Assembly (NCBI RefSeq): GCF_002929705.1
Contig: NZ_PJIN01000002.1
Coordinates: 401,196-465,195, forward strand
Reading direction: 5' to 3'
Origin: Arthrobacter sp. N199823
Lineage (GTDB): Bacteria > Actinomycetota > Actinomycetes > Actinomycetales > Micrococcaceae
DNA: 64,000 nucleotides
Translations under genes and position numbers: made by a program
Shown: piece after piece, positions 28,167 to 36,783 of the stretch
Numbering within the stretch: position 1 is the stretch's first letter
Layout of the letters: every line of letters begins with the position of its first letter
Notes under the pieces: model-generated
The model's input: only the letters and a program-made list of their open reading frames with translations
Databases searched by the model: none
Told to the model about the DNA's origin: nothing

Positions 28167-29594
28167 ATGAATGTCTCAGTCGTCTGGTTCCGTGATGACT
28201 TGCGCGTTGCCGACAACCCGGCATTGCTTGCGGCAGCAGCCGATGGTGGCGCCGTGGCACTGTATGTCCTTGATGAGGTCTCGGACGGAATCCGGCCACT
28301 GGGAGGGGCTGCGAAGTGGTGGTTGCATCACGCCCTCAAGGATCTGCGCAGCGAGTTGAACGCCTTGGGCATTCCGTTGCTGCTGCGCCGCGGCCCGGGA
28401 ATCAAAGTGACGCAGGAGCTGCTCACCTCTCTGGGGGCCACTTCCATCTATTGGAACCGCCGCTATGGAGGTCCCGAGCGTGCCGTGGATGGTGCGCTCA
28501 AGGAGTGGGCGCAGGAGACGGGGCTGCACGCCGAGAGTTTTCAGGCCAGCCTGTTGCACGAACCGTGGACGGTGACCACCGGCGCCGGGAACCCCTATCA
28601 AGTCTTCACGCCGTTCTGGCGCACCGTTTCGGCCCATGATTTTCGGGCACCGCTGGGGAAGCCCGACGCCGGACGGGGCCTCACCGGGGAATTCTCACCA
28701 GAGACTTCCCTCATGACTGAGGAGCTGGAGAGCTGGGCTCTGCTGCCCACCTCGCCAGATTGGGCCGGCGGACTGCGTGACACCTGGCGGCCCACGGCAG
28801 CGGCGGCTCAGGAACTGCTGACAGATTTCCTTCAAGGTCCAGTGGGTGACTACTCGGATGCCCGGGACCGCCCGGATCAGCATGGCACCAGCCGTCTTTC
28901 TCCGTATCTACGGTGGGGCCAGATCAGCCCCTTCCAGGTTTGGGCAGCGCTCGCAGAAACCCGCAGTGGCGGTACTGCAACAGCTGGGGGAGTAGGTGCG
29001 GGATCACCTGGCCCCAGCGTTTTTGCCTCCGAGTTGGGATGGCGAGAATTCTGCTGGCACCAGCTGTTCCACCACCCGGATCTGGCAACAGTGAATCTGC
29101 GCTCGCAGTTTGATACGTTCCCGTGGCGATCCGCTGAGGACGATGAGCTGGCGCCGGAGCAGCTCTCGGCGTGGCAGCACGGCAGGACCGGGATTCCGCT
29201 CGTGGATGCCGGGCAGCGCGAATTGTGGCATACCGGGACCATGCACAACCGTGTGCGGATGGTCGCAGCCAGTTTCTTGATTAAGAACCTTGGCTTCGAT
29301 TGGCGGCTGGGGGAGCAGTGGTTCTGGGACACGCTGGTGGATGCCGATGCGGCGTCCAACCCGGCAAATTGGCAGTGGGTGGCCGGTTCGGGTGCCGATG
29401 CCGCACCGTATTTCCGGATTTTCAACCCGGTGACTCAGGCCAAGAAATTTGATCCCGTGGGCCGTTACGTCACGGCGTGGGTCCCGGAGCTTGCCACTGA
29501 GCAATACCCCGAACCTCTGGTGGACCTGCAGCAGAGCCGTCGGAATGCACTGGCGGACTATGCCTCCATCAAGACAGTGTCCGCCGAGGTCTGA
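28167..29594 (+). CDS. phr: Deoxyribodipyrimidine photolyase
   Basis: Light-driven repair of cyclobutane pyrimidine dimers. The 475-aa protein starts with the antenna-domain signature VVWFRDDLRVADNPAL. It has the FAD-binding helical domain with GTSRLSPYLRWGQISP, RMVAASFLIKNLGFDWR and the class I signature DADAASNPANWQWVAGSG. The ATG at 28167 has GAAAGG six nt upstream and is preferred over the GTG at 28149. It starts 69 nt after crtEb and may share its transcript, which would pair pigment protection with UV repair. Confidence 0.95.
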   Translation: MNVSVVWFRDDLRVADNPALLAAAADGGAVALYVLDEVSDGIRPLGGAAKWWLHHALKDLRSELNALGIPLLLRRGPGIKVTQELLTSLGATSIYWNRRYGGPERAVDGALKEWAQETGLHAESFQASLLHEPWTVTTGAGNPYQVFTPFWRTVSAHDFRAPLGKPDAGRGLTGEFSPETSLMTEELESWALLPTSPDWAGGLRDTWRPTAAAAQELLTDFLQGPVGDYSDARDRPDQHGTSRLSPYLRWGQISPFQVWAALAETRSGGTATAGGVGAGSPGPSVFASELGWREFCWHQLFHHPDLATVNLRSQFDTFPWRSAEDDELAPEQLSAWQHGRTGIPLVDAGQRELWHTGTMHNRVRMVAASFLIKNLGFDWRLGEQWFWDTLVDADAASNPANWQWVAGSGADAAPYFRIFNPVTQAKKFDPVGRYVTAWVPELATEQYPEPLVDLQQSRRNALADYASIKTVSAEV

Positions 29595-29609
29595 TCTCAT
29601 TATGTAAGA
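29595..29609. promoter_or_regulatory. LtbR/NdgR-type operator upstream of leuB
   Basis: TCTCATTATGTAAGA differs at one position from the TCTCATTATGTGAGA dyad at the ltbR/leuC locus (61954-61968). It lies just upstream of the leuB -35 box. The shared dyad suggests control by the IclR regulator encoded next to leuC. Confidence 0.65.
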
Positions 29610-29613
29610 TGAG

Positions 29614-29651
29614 TTGCCCATCATGTGGATGGTTTGGCTAGGCTGAATCTA
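29614..29651 (+). promoter_or_regulatory. Leaderless leuB promoter
   Basis: -35 TTGCCC (29614-29619), 19-nt spacer, -10 TAGGCT (29639-29644), then the leuB ATG at 29651. With no ribosome site and a -10 six nt before the ATG, transcription probably starts at the A of the start codon. Confidence 0.5.
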
Positions 29652-30718
29652 TGAGCGCAACGATTGAAACAGCTGGCATGGACATTGCCGTAATTGCCGG
29701 CGACGGCATCGGCCCCGAGGTAACAGCAGAGGCCGTCAAGGTCCTGAAGAAGGTTAGCGCAGCAGAGGGCGTGGAGCTCAAGCTGACGGACTACTCGCTT
29801 GGCGCCGAGCACTGGCTGGCTACGGGTGAGACGCTGCCTGAATCCACCATTGAGGCCCTTCGCGGCCACGACGCCATCCTCTTCGGTGCCGTCGGCGGGG
29901 CTCCCGGGGACACCTCCATCCCCTCTGGCTTGATTGAACGTGAAATGCTCTTGAAGCTGCGCTTCAGCCTGGATCACTATGTGAACCTGCGCCCTTCCTT
30001 CTTGTACGACGGCGTGGCCTCACCTTTGGCTGACCCCGGCACCATTGATTTCATTGTGGTCCGCGAAGGCACCGAAGGTCCTTACGTTGGTAATGGCGGC
30101 GTGCTCCGCAAGGGCACACCGCACGAAGTCGCAACAGAAGTTTCTGTCAACACGGCCTTCGGCGTGGAGCGGGTGGTGCGCGACGGTTTCCGCCGCGCCA
30201 ATGAGCGTCCTCGCAAGAAGCTGACGTACGTCCACAAGCACAACGTGCTGGTCTATGCCGGTCACTTGTGGAAGCGGACGGTTGAAGCCGTAGCCAAGGA
30301 TTTCCCGGAGGTAGCCGTTGATTACCTGCACGTGGATGCGGCCATGATCTTCCTGGTCACTGATCCCGCTCGCTTTGACGTCATTGTCACTGACAACCTG
30401 TTTGGCGATATCGTCACCGACCTGGCCGCGGCTGTCACCGGCGGCATCGGCCTAGCCGCCTCCGGCAACATCAACATGGACCGTACCGCGCCCTCCATGT
30501 TTGAGCCGGTCCACGGATCGGCCCCGGACATTGCTGGTCAGCAAAAGGCTGACCCCACGGCAGCCATCCTGTCAGCGGCACTGTTGCTGCACCACTTGGA
30601 TCACCATGGCGCAGCGGCCAAGATCGAGGCCGCTGTTGCAGCGGATGTGGCTAACCGCGACGCATCTTCACCGCGCACAACCAGCGCGATTGGTGACGCC
30701 ATCGCGGCGGCTCTCTAA
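29651..30718 (+). CDS. leuB: 3-isopropylmalate dehydrogenase
   Basis: Oxidative decarboxylation of 3-isopropylmalate in leucine synthesis, NAD-dependent. The 355-aa protein has [13 protein letters not shown]-like N-terminus ([19 protein letters not shown]), the substrate-binding region [11 protein letters not shown], and the isocitrate/isopropylmalate dehydrogenase signature around [20 protein letters not shown] with metal-binding Asp residues. No ribosome site is present before the ATG; a -10 box six nt upstream suggests a leaderless mRNA. It lies about 32 kb from leuC/leuD but shares a probable operator with that locus. Confidence 0.96.
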   Translation: MSATIETAGMDIAVIAGDGIGPEVTAEAVKVLKKVSAAEGVELKLTDYSLGAEHWLATGETLPESTIEALRGHDAILFGAVGGAPGDTSIPSGLIEREMLLKLRFSLDHYVNLRPSFLYDGVASPLADPGTIDFIVVREGTEGPYVGNGGVLRKGTPHEVATEVSVNTAFGVERVVRDGFRRANERPRKKLTYVHKHNVLVYAGHLWKRTVEAVAKDFPEVAVDYLHVDAAMIFLVTDPARFDVIVTDNLFGDIVTDLAAAVTGGIGLAASGNINMDRTAPSMFEPVHGSAPDIAGQQKADPTAAILSAALLLHHLDHHGAAAKIEAAVAADVANRDASSPRTTSAIGDAIAAAL

Positions 30719-30916
30719 CGGCGTCGTACATGGCAGGAGCCTGTAGGGTGCACAATCGCGTCTGGCCCGGGAACGGTGGTAGGCAGGAGTAGGCTTAACT
30801 ATTAGAGTGAGTGCACACTAACCGAAGGGTTTGCAGCGCTCATGCATGGTGCGCTGAACAGCATCAACACCCCGCGCCGGCATTGGCAGGGGCGGTCACA
30901 ACTTTGTGGAGGAAGC

Positions 30917-32029
30917 ATGACCCAGAACGCCAGTGAGCTGAGCTTTTCCCAGCAGCTCAACGAGAACCCGAAGAGCAGCGCAGACCGTGAGGCCATTTTG
31001 GCTAACCCCGGGTTTGGCGACTACTTTACGGATCACACTGCCGTGGTGGACTTCAAGGTTGATGCGCAGGGCGAGGGTGGCTGGCAAAACGCTCGCATTG
31101 AGCCGTACGGCCCCATCATGATGGATCCGGCCGCCGCTGTGCTGCACTACGGCCAGGAAATTTTCGAGGGCATGAAGGCCTACCGGCACGCCGATGGTTC
31201 GGTCTGGACGTTCCGCGCTGAAGCGAATGCCGCCCGCCTGAACACCTCGGCCCGCCGTCTGGCTCTGCCGGAACTGCCCCCGGAGACGTTTCTGGAATCA
31301 CTGCGCCAACTGGTATCGGTGGATCAGCAATGGGTTCCGTCGGGCGATGGAGAGGCGCTGTACCTGCGTCCGTTCATGATCGCCACGGAGGCGTTCTTGG
31401 GTGTGCGCCCGGCCCGCGAGGTGTCCTACCGTGTCATTGCCTCACCGGCCGGCAACTACTTTGGTGGGGAACTGAAGCCCGTTTCAATCTGGCTGACCAC
31501 CACCTACGCCCGCGCCGGCGCCGGTGGCACGGGCGAGGCGAAGTGTGGTGGTAACTACGCCGCATCGCTGATCGCTCAGATGGAAGCAGAGGCCAACGGC
31601 TGCAAGCAGGTGTTGTTCCTGGATCCGTTCAATGACAACGCTGTGGAAGAACTTGGCGGGATGAACGTGTTCTTCGTGTTCAAGGATGGCACGCTGGTCA
31701 CGCCGGAACTCAATGGCCACATTCTCCACGGCATCACCCGTTCCTCCGTACTGCAGCTGGCTGTTGACCGCGGGATGGCCGTACAGGAACGTAAAATCAC
31801 CATCGACGAGTGGCGTGACGGCGTGGCCTCGGGTGACATCACCGAAGTGTTCGCCTGTGGCACCGCTGCCGTCATCACCCCCATCGGTGAGCTCAAGACC
31901 GCTGAGGGCTCCATTGCCTCGCCGGCTCAGGGCATTGGCGAGGTCACTGCCGCCATCCGCGAGCAGCTGCTCGGCATCCAGACAGGCGCTGTCGAGGACC
32001 TCCACGGCTGGCTGACTCGCCTGGCGTAG
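30917..32029 (+). CDS. ilvE: Branched-chain amino acid aminotransferase
   Basis: PLP-dependent final transamination giving valine, leucine and isoleucine from their 2-oxo acids. The 370-aa fold type IV enzyme has YGQEIFEGMKAYRHADG, the PLP Lys in GTGEAKCGGNYAAS and the signature EELGGMNVFFVF. The ATG at 30917 was chosen because GGAGGA (30908-30913) precedes it; a frame from 30842 exists but has no ribosome site. It is followed by a strong terminator. Confidence 0.95.
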   Translation: MTQNASELSFSQQLNENPKSSADREAILANPGFGDYFTDHTAVVDFKVDAQGEGGWQNARIEPYGPIMMDPAAAVLHYGQEIFEGMKAYRHADGSVWTFRAEANAARLNTSARRLALPELPPETFLESLRQLVSVDQQWVPSGDGEALYLRPFMIATEAFLGVRPAREVSYRVIASPAGNYFGGELKPVSIWLTTTYARAGAGGTGEAKCGGNYAASLIAQMEAEANGCKQVLFLDPFNDNAVEELGGMNVFFVFKDGTLVTPELNGHILHGITRSSVLQLAVDRGMAVQERKITIDEWRDGVASGDITEVFACGTAAVITPIGELKTAEGSIASPAQGIGEVTAAIREQLLGIQTGAVEDLHGWLTRLA

Positions 32030-32056
32030 CCTTCCCGGCTACTGCTGCTCGAAATC

Positions 32057-32123
32057 TGAGCCCGAGTACGCTTTCTGAGACCGGTATCCCGGTGTCAGAA
32101 AGCGCACTCGGGCTCATTTTTTT
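32057..32123 (+). terminator. Rho-independent terminator after ilvE
   Basis: TGAGCCCGAGTACGCTTTCT (from 32057) pairs with the arm at 32095-32116 with one mismatch, followed by seven T residues (32117-32123). Confidence 0.9.
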
Positions 32124-32189
32124 CTCAGCGGACGACGGCGGACCCCTCACCTGGGTGCACAGCCTCGCCTCTGCTGTGCACCCAGGTGC

Positions 32190-33275
32190 CTACACCAGCT
32201 CGATGCTGGGGGTCGGCCGGTTTCGTGTGGCGCTCACGTCATTGATTGGGCCCTGTTCCCACCGCTGACGCGGGATCGATTGGGTGTGCAGGCTCTGGAT
32301 TTGCTCGAGCATGGACTCTCGGATGAGGCAGCGCAAGTCCCAGAGATCGCCGCTGTCGTTGGCACTGACGACGATCCGGAGCCGGATTTCGCCGTTGGTA
32401 GCGTCGGTTACTTCGAGCTTTCCGGTGCGTCCGTCCCACAATGGTGTTTCGGCAAGGAGCTCCGCCAGATGCTGCCGGAGCTGGGCAACGGGAGCCTGCC
32501 AATCGACGTCGAACTCCACGCTACCCATGATTTTGGGACTGTTCCGCGTCCAGTTTTCAAACGGCGTAGTAGTGAAGTAGGTGGATGGCAGAATCAGCAT
32601 CCGCTCGTCCCAAACACGCACCACCACATAGGTCATGGTGATTTCCTCTACTCGACCCCACAGGCCCTCCACCACAACCACATCGTCAATACGGAGAGCG
32701 TCCGTAAAGGCCAGTTGAACGCCGGCGAAGACGTTGGAGAGCGAGCTTTGCACGGCTAGACCGGCAACGATTGAGATCAGCCCGGCGGAGGCCAGAATTC
32801 CCGTACCCAGCGCCCTGACCTCGGGAATGGTCAGCAGCAATCCGGCAACTGCGAGCGTGATCACCAGTGCGCTGATGACGCGGCGGCCAAGACTGATTTG
32901 GGTGGTGAGCCGGCGGCGGCGTTTGCTATCGGTGACACGTCTCGTGAAGTGGCGTAGCACCAGCCGTTCTGCCACCACAAGCGCCGCCAGCATCAGCCAG
33001 CACAGGGCAGCAATTAAGCCGACCATGAGGGCAAAGTTCACTGGCTCAAACCAAGGGTAGCCGGTGGCTGTCGCACCCAGCGCGATCCGTAGCCCTATGG
33101 ACAGCAGGACTACGAAGACGGGAGCCTTGGCCAACTTTGAGCGTTGTTGGAAGTCAGGAATCTTGCGGAAAGCCTGGTTAGCGGCGAACCTCAACAGGAA
33201 CGTCAGCACGAGTGCGGCTGCGATTGCCACCACAATCGCCAGGATGGGCATGATGTTTGTTTCCAATGAATCCAT
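32190..33275 (-). CDS. MscS-family mechanosensitive ion channel
   Basis: A 361-aa membrane protein. About five TM segments occupy the first 200 residues, the first being ILAIVVAIAAALVLTFLL. The pore-lining region leads to GLAVQSSLSNVFAGVQLAF, followed by the beta domain with IDDVVVVEGLWGRVEEITM and VWDERMLILPSTYFTTTPFENW. It is probably a tension-gated safety valve releasing solutes on osmotic downshock. The start at 33275 (MDSLETN) is preferred; a longer frame to 33368 would run through the promoter of the divergent FAH gene. It converges with ilvE. Confidence 0.9.
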   Translation of the reverse strand: MDSLETNIMPILAIVVAIAAALVLTFLLRFAANQAFRKIPDFQQRSKLAKAPVFVVLLSIGLRIALGATATGYPWFEPVNFALMVGLIAALCWLMLAALVVAERLVLRHFTRRVTDSKRRRRLTTQISLGRRVISALVITLAVAGLLLTIPEVRALGTGILASAGLISIVAGLAVQSSLSNVFAGVQLAFTDALRIDDVVVVEGLWGRVEEITMTYVVVRVWDERMLILPSTYFTTTPFENWTRNSPKIMGSVEFDVDWQAPVAQLRQHLAELLAETPLWDGRTGKLEVTDATNGEIRLRIVVSANDSGDLWDLRCLIRESMLEQIQSLHTQSIPRQRWEQGPINDVSATRNRPTPSIELV

Positions 33276-33363
33276 CGTTTGATCCTGACAGATGACTCTG
33301 GGAGTAAGTTCAACGGGGTGTGGGTGCGGGCTGGACTCAGCTACCGCCCACGCACTTTGCCGA

Positions 33364-33377
33364 TACACTAAACCACA
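33364..33377 (+). promoter_or_regulatory. -10 box of a leaderless FAH-family gene
   Basis: TACACT at 33364-33369 lies 7 nt before the ATG at 33377, with no ribosome site in between. This is the spacing of a leaderless actinobacterial transcript. No convincing -35 box is visible. Confidence 0.4.
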
Positions 33378-34153
33378 TGCGTATAGCCCGATTTGTTGTT
33401 GATAATGACCCCATGTACGGCATTGTGGAAGGGGAGTCCGGCAGTGAAATTGTCACTGTCATTAAGGGCGATCCCTTCTTTAATGGCGTCGAACGAACCG
33501 CCGTTAAGCACCCGCTGATAGATGTGCGCCTGGTGGCCCCGATTATCCCGCGTAGCAAAGTCATCGGCGTTGGTCGCAACTTTGCCGATCACGCCCGCGA
33601 GCTCGGCAACGAGGTGCCTGAGAGCCCGTTGCTGTTCCTCAAGCCCAACACCTCCGTGATTGGCCCGAACGAGCCCATCGTCCTGCCCGAATTCTCCGAA
33701 GAAGTTTCCTACGAAGCCGAGCTGTGTGTGGTCATTGGCCGCATCTGCAAGGATGTTCCGGAAGAGCGCGTGGACGAGGTCATCTTCGGCTACACCTGCG
33801 GCAATGACTTGACCGCCCGCGATGTTCAGGCTGGCGACGGCCAGTGGGCCCGCGCCAAGGGCTTCGACACCGCAGCACCCCTGGGCCCGTGGATCGAAAC
33901 CGATCTGGACCCCGATGACGTCGACATCAAGGGCTGGCTCAACGGCGAACTCCGCCAGGACGGCAACTCCAACCAAATGGTCCGCAGCGTCCGCGAACTC
34001 GTCTCGCTCGTCTCCCACGCCTTCACGCTACTCCCGGGCGACGTCATCATGACCGGCACACCTGCCGGGGTAGACCTGGTCCAGGCCGGCGATCGCTACG
34101 ACATCGAAATCGAAGGCATTGGCCGCCTCTCCAACCCGGTGGTTCGCCGCTAA
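33377..34153 (+). CDS. Fumarylacetoacetate hydrolase-family protein
   Basis: A 258-aa FAH-fold hydrolase/isomerase. The catalytic/metal region is present: GVGRNFADHARELGNEVP, FLKPNTSVIGP, metal-binding Glu residues in YEAELCVVIGR and Asp in YTCGNDLTARDVQ. The family cleaves or decarboxylates 2,4-diketones and similar compounds; the natural substrate here is not known. Actinobacteria commonly keep this gene close to gltX, but here about 11 kb of other genes separate them. The ATG at 33377 gives the conserved start MRIARF. Confidence 0.92.
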   Translation: MRIARFVVDNDPMYGIVEGESGSEIVTVIKGDPFFNGVERTAVKHPLIDVRLVAPIIPRSKVIGVGRNFADHARELGNEVPESPLLFLKPNTSVIGPNEPIVLPEFSEEVSYEAELCVVIGRICKDVPEERVDEVIFGYTCGNDLTARDVQAGDGQWARAKGFDTAAPLGPWIETDLDPDDVDIKGWLNGELRQDGNSNQMVRSVRELVSLVSHAFTLLPGDVIMTGTPAGVDLVQAGDRYDIEIEGIGRLSNPVVRR

Positions 34154-34267
34154 GGTGACACACGGTTCGGTACATAGTGGCAGCGTCGTCGTTCGCGACG
34201 GCGCTGCTCTTGTTAATGTTCGACGCCGGAACCTGGCGTGAGAGGGCAGCGCGCCTTTGGGCGCGGC

Positions 34268-34504
34268 ATGGCTCAGGCGATGAACGAGTCCGCTCAGCGT
34301 CGGATCAAGAATCCGCCGCCTAAGGCCTACGCCGGATGGGTCTTCGCCGCGGCGGCTGTGTTTGGTGTGGTTGCCCGGGTCATTTTCGTGGCCGATGGGC
34401 CCCTCCTCCTGGCCCAGATTTTCATCGTAATCGCGGTGGTGCTGGCGGCCGTCAGTTTCTGGTTGCGGCTGCGGCGTTGGTGGAAGTCCCGGGACCGCAA
34501 ATAG
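34268..34504 (+). CDS. Small membrane protein of unknown function
   Basis: A 78-aa protein with two hydrophobic segments (AGWVFAAAAVFGVVARVIFVA and LLAQIFIVIAVVLAAVSFWL) and a basic C-tail (RLRRWWKSRDRK). No family is recognised. The start is uncertain: ATG at 34268 or 34280, or GTG at 34238; none has a strong ribosome site. It lies between the FAH gene and a histidine kinase gene in the same orientation. Confidence 0.55.
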   Translation: MAQAMNESAQRRIKNPPPKAYAGWVFAAAAVFGVVARVIFVADGPLLLAQIFIVIAVVLAAVSFWLRLRRWWKSRDRK

Positions 34505-34616
34505 CAGCACCCCGGCACCCCTCTGCGACGGGGTGCTGCGGCCTTCCGCCGAGGTTCGGGGAGATGACAACTTTAGTTAGATGTGCTGGCACCATGGGGA
34601 AAATTAGGCTCGAAGT

Positions 34617-35894
34617 ATGAACATAGAAGATACTCACTCAAGAAGCCCGTGGCGCACCGTCTTACTTGTGGTTGTCATTGCTTTTGCAGACATCTTGTTG
34701 TCAATCGTGGCCATCGGGTTGGGCATGGAGGATGGAACCGTTCCCGCGCCCGAGACTGCTGGCCTTGAATGGGCGCGTTTTGCTCTCGCGCCGCTGCTTG
34801 CCCCACTGGGTGCCGTTGCGCTGATTTGGCGTCACCGCTTCCCCAAATCAGTGGCTGCAGCGGCCGTCGTTTTGGGTGCCATCTCATTCAGCGGATTCGC
34901 GTTCTTCATAGCGCTCTTCCTGCTGGCCAAACGCCGCTTGGACTGGTGGGTGGCCGGCGTTATTGTCCTGTGGGTTGGTGCCGAAGCGCTCGTTGGCATG
35001 GAGGCCTTGGGGTGGGACGTCGCATTGACGGGCGTGGTAGTCCTCGCGGCAATTGCTGCTTGGGGCGCCTACCGGGGCCAACGGGCCAGGCTGCGTCAGA
35101 ATCAGATCGTCTCCTTGAAGGAACGTGCGGATCGAGTTGCGGCCGAACATCTGGCTCAGGTCGAGGGTGCTCAGCTCGCCGAACGCCACCGGATTGCCCG
35201 CGAGATGCACGATACCCTGGCCCACCGGATGTCGCTCGTCGCAGTCCAGGCCGCGGCGTTGCAGGTGGCCGCCCCGGACGCGGAAACGGCTAGCTCGGCC
35301 CGCCTGATCCGCGAAACCGCGCATGCCGCCCTCGGCGAATTACGTGATGTGCTCGGAGTTCTCCATGAAGACGGAACCACACGAACTGCCGAGTGGACGC
35401 CGGTGAAAAATGTGGAAACGGGGAGAACGGATGCCGGCAGCCAGAACCGAACTGCTCCCTCGGGGATAGCTCAGATTCCCGGGTTGCTGGCGGAATGGCG
35501 TGAAGCCGGGGTTTCGGTGGAGTATGCGCCCAATCCAGAACTGGCCGCAGTCCTGCCGGACACCGTCAGCCGGGCGGCCTTCCGGGTAGTTCAGGAAGGC
35601 ATTACGAATGTGGCCCGCCATGCACCGGAGACGCAGGCAGCAGTGAGCCTGGTGCTACACAGGGAGGAATCGGAAAATACCGAACTACTCATCTCGGTAT
35701 CTAATGGGCCCGGCGCTCAGAGTGAACCGGCCCTTGGCGCCGGCCTGGGCTTGATCGGGCTGGCAGAACGTATTCAGTTGCTGGGCGGCAGCCTGGATTA
35801 CGGGCCAACTACATCAGGCTTCCGCCTCATGGCACGCATCCCCGTCCAACGGCAGCAAATCCACCACGACGACCAGGAAGATGCACCCGCGTGA
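34617..35894 (+). CDS. Two-component sensor histidine kinase (HisKA_3 type)
   Basis: A 425-aa kinase. The first about 155 residues contain four to five TM segments without a large external domain. The phosphoacceptor is H198 in HRIAREMHDTLAHRMSLV, and the C-terminal ATPase domain has EGITNVARHAPET and GAGLGLIGLAERI. It is related in layout to the kinase at 19371-20717 but clearly a different gene. Its stop overlaps the next gene's start region (GTGATG), so it is paired with the regulator that follows. Confidence 0.94.
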   Translation: MNIEDTHSRSPWRTVLLVVVIAFADILLSIVAIGLGMEDGTVPAPETAGLEWARFALAPLLAPLGAVALIWRHRFPKSVAAAAVVLGAISFSGFAFFIALFLLAKRRLDWWVAGVIVLWVGAEALVGMEALGWDVALTGVVVLAAIAAWGAYRGQRARLRQNQIVSLKERADRVAAEHLAQVEGAQLAERHRIAREMHDTLAHRMSLVAVQAAALQVAAPDAETASSARLIRETAHAALGELRDVLGVLHEDGTTRTAEWTPVKNVETGRTDAGSQNRTAPSGIAQIPGLLAEWREAGVSVEYAPNPELAAVLPDTVSRAAFRVVQEGITNVARHAPETQAAVSLVLHREESENTELLISVSNGPGAQSEPALGAGLGLIGLAERIQLLGGSLDYGPTTSGFRLMARIPVQRQQIHHDDQEDAPA

Positions 35895-36550
35895 TGGAGA
35901 AGATCCGTGTCATTGTGGCCGACGACGAGCAACTGGTCCGTGCCGCATTGGTCAAAATGGTCAATTCCCGCCCCGATATGGAGGTGGTGGGCGAGGCTGC
36001 CAACGGCCCGCAAGCGGTGAGGTGCGCGCAAACGCAACTCTCCGACGTCGTCCTTATGGATGTGCAAATGCCCGGCGGGGATGGCATTGGCGCCACAGCG
36101 CAACTGCGCGCCCTGCCCCAGCCGCCGCAAGTACTGGTGTTGACCACTTTCGATCTGGACGATTATGTTTTTGCCGCACTGGAGGCCGGTGCCGCTGGGT
36201 TCCTCCTCAAAGACACGGACCCGGACCGGCTATTTCATGCCATTCGGGCAGTTGCTGCGGGGGAGGGCATGCTGGCGCCGACCGTGACGAGGCGGCTTAT
36301 TGAGCGGACTCGGGAGCGGGCTGCGGCGGCGAAATCTAAGGTTGCTGTGGAGCGGCTGGAACTGCTGACGGCGCGTGAGGCGGAGGTGCTGGACGCGGTG
36401 GCCCAGGGGATGAGTAATGACGGGATTGCCCAGCACCTCTTTGTGAGTGAGGGGACCGTCAAGACTCACGTTTCGCGGATTCTGGCCAAGCTGGGGCTGG
36501 AGAACCGCGTGCAGGCGGCGCTGCTTTTCCGGGACTCCCGGTCCCACTAA
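35894..36550 (+). CDS. NarL/LuxR-family response regulator
   Basis: A 218-aa regulator. The receiver domain has IVADDEQLVR, phospho-acceptor D56 (VVLMDVQMPGGDG) and GFLLKDTDPD. The C-terminal HTH reads LTAREAEVLDAVAQGMSNDG and TVKTHVSRILAKL. The ATG at 35894 overlaps the kinase stop by one base; the GTG one codon earlier is also usable. It lies 233 nt upstream of an amino acid permease gene that it might control, but that is only suggested by position. Confidence 0.94.
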   Translation: MEKIRVIVADDEQLVRAALVKMVNSRPDMEVVGEAANGPQAVRCAQTQLSDVVLMDVQMPGGDGIGATAQLRALPQPPQVLVLTTFDLDDYVFAALEAGAAGFLLKDTDPDRLFHAIRAVAAGEGMLAPTVTRRLIERTRERAAAAKSKVAVERLELLTAREAEVLDAVAQGMSNDGIAQHLFVSEGTVKTHVSRILAKLGLENRVQAALLFRDSRSH

Positions 36551-36716
36551 TACTTTCTTGGCGAATGTCCAAAGAAATATGTGCCGCCAAAACTAGCTGA
36601 ATCTGACCCGGCCACACCTCATGTTCTGCTATCCCAGACAGAAGGTGCGCCGAAAGCATGTGAGCGGCATCACCCGCATATTTTGTTGTAGTACGCTTGT
36701 GAAGCCCTTTAGGACC

Positions 36717-36740
36717 ATATTTGTGACAAATCACGAATAT
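36717..36740. promoter_or_regulatory. Dyad upstream of the amino acid permease
   Basis: ATATTTGTGA-CAAA-TCACGAATAT: 9 of 10 arm positions pair. It lies 43 nt before the permease GTG. It contains TGTGA/TCACG half-sites, but with a 4-nt gap rather than the 6-nt gap of CRP/GlxR sites, so the binding protein is unknown. Confidence 0.45.
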
Positions 36741-36783
36741 TTGGCTTCTTGAATGCGGGTGAACCTCGACTTAAGGATTTTGC

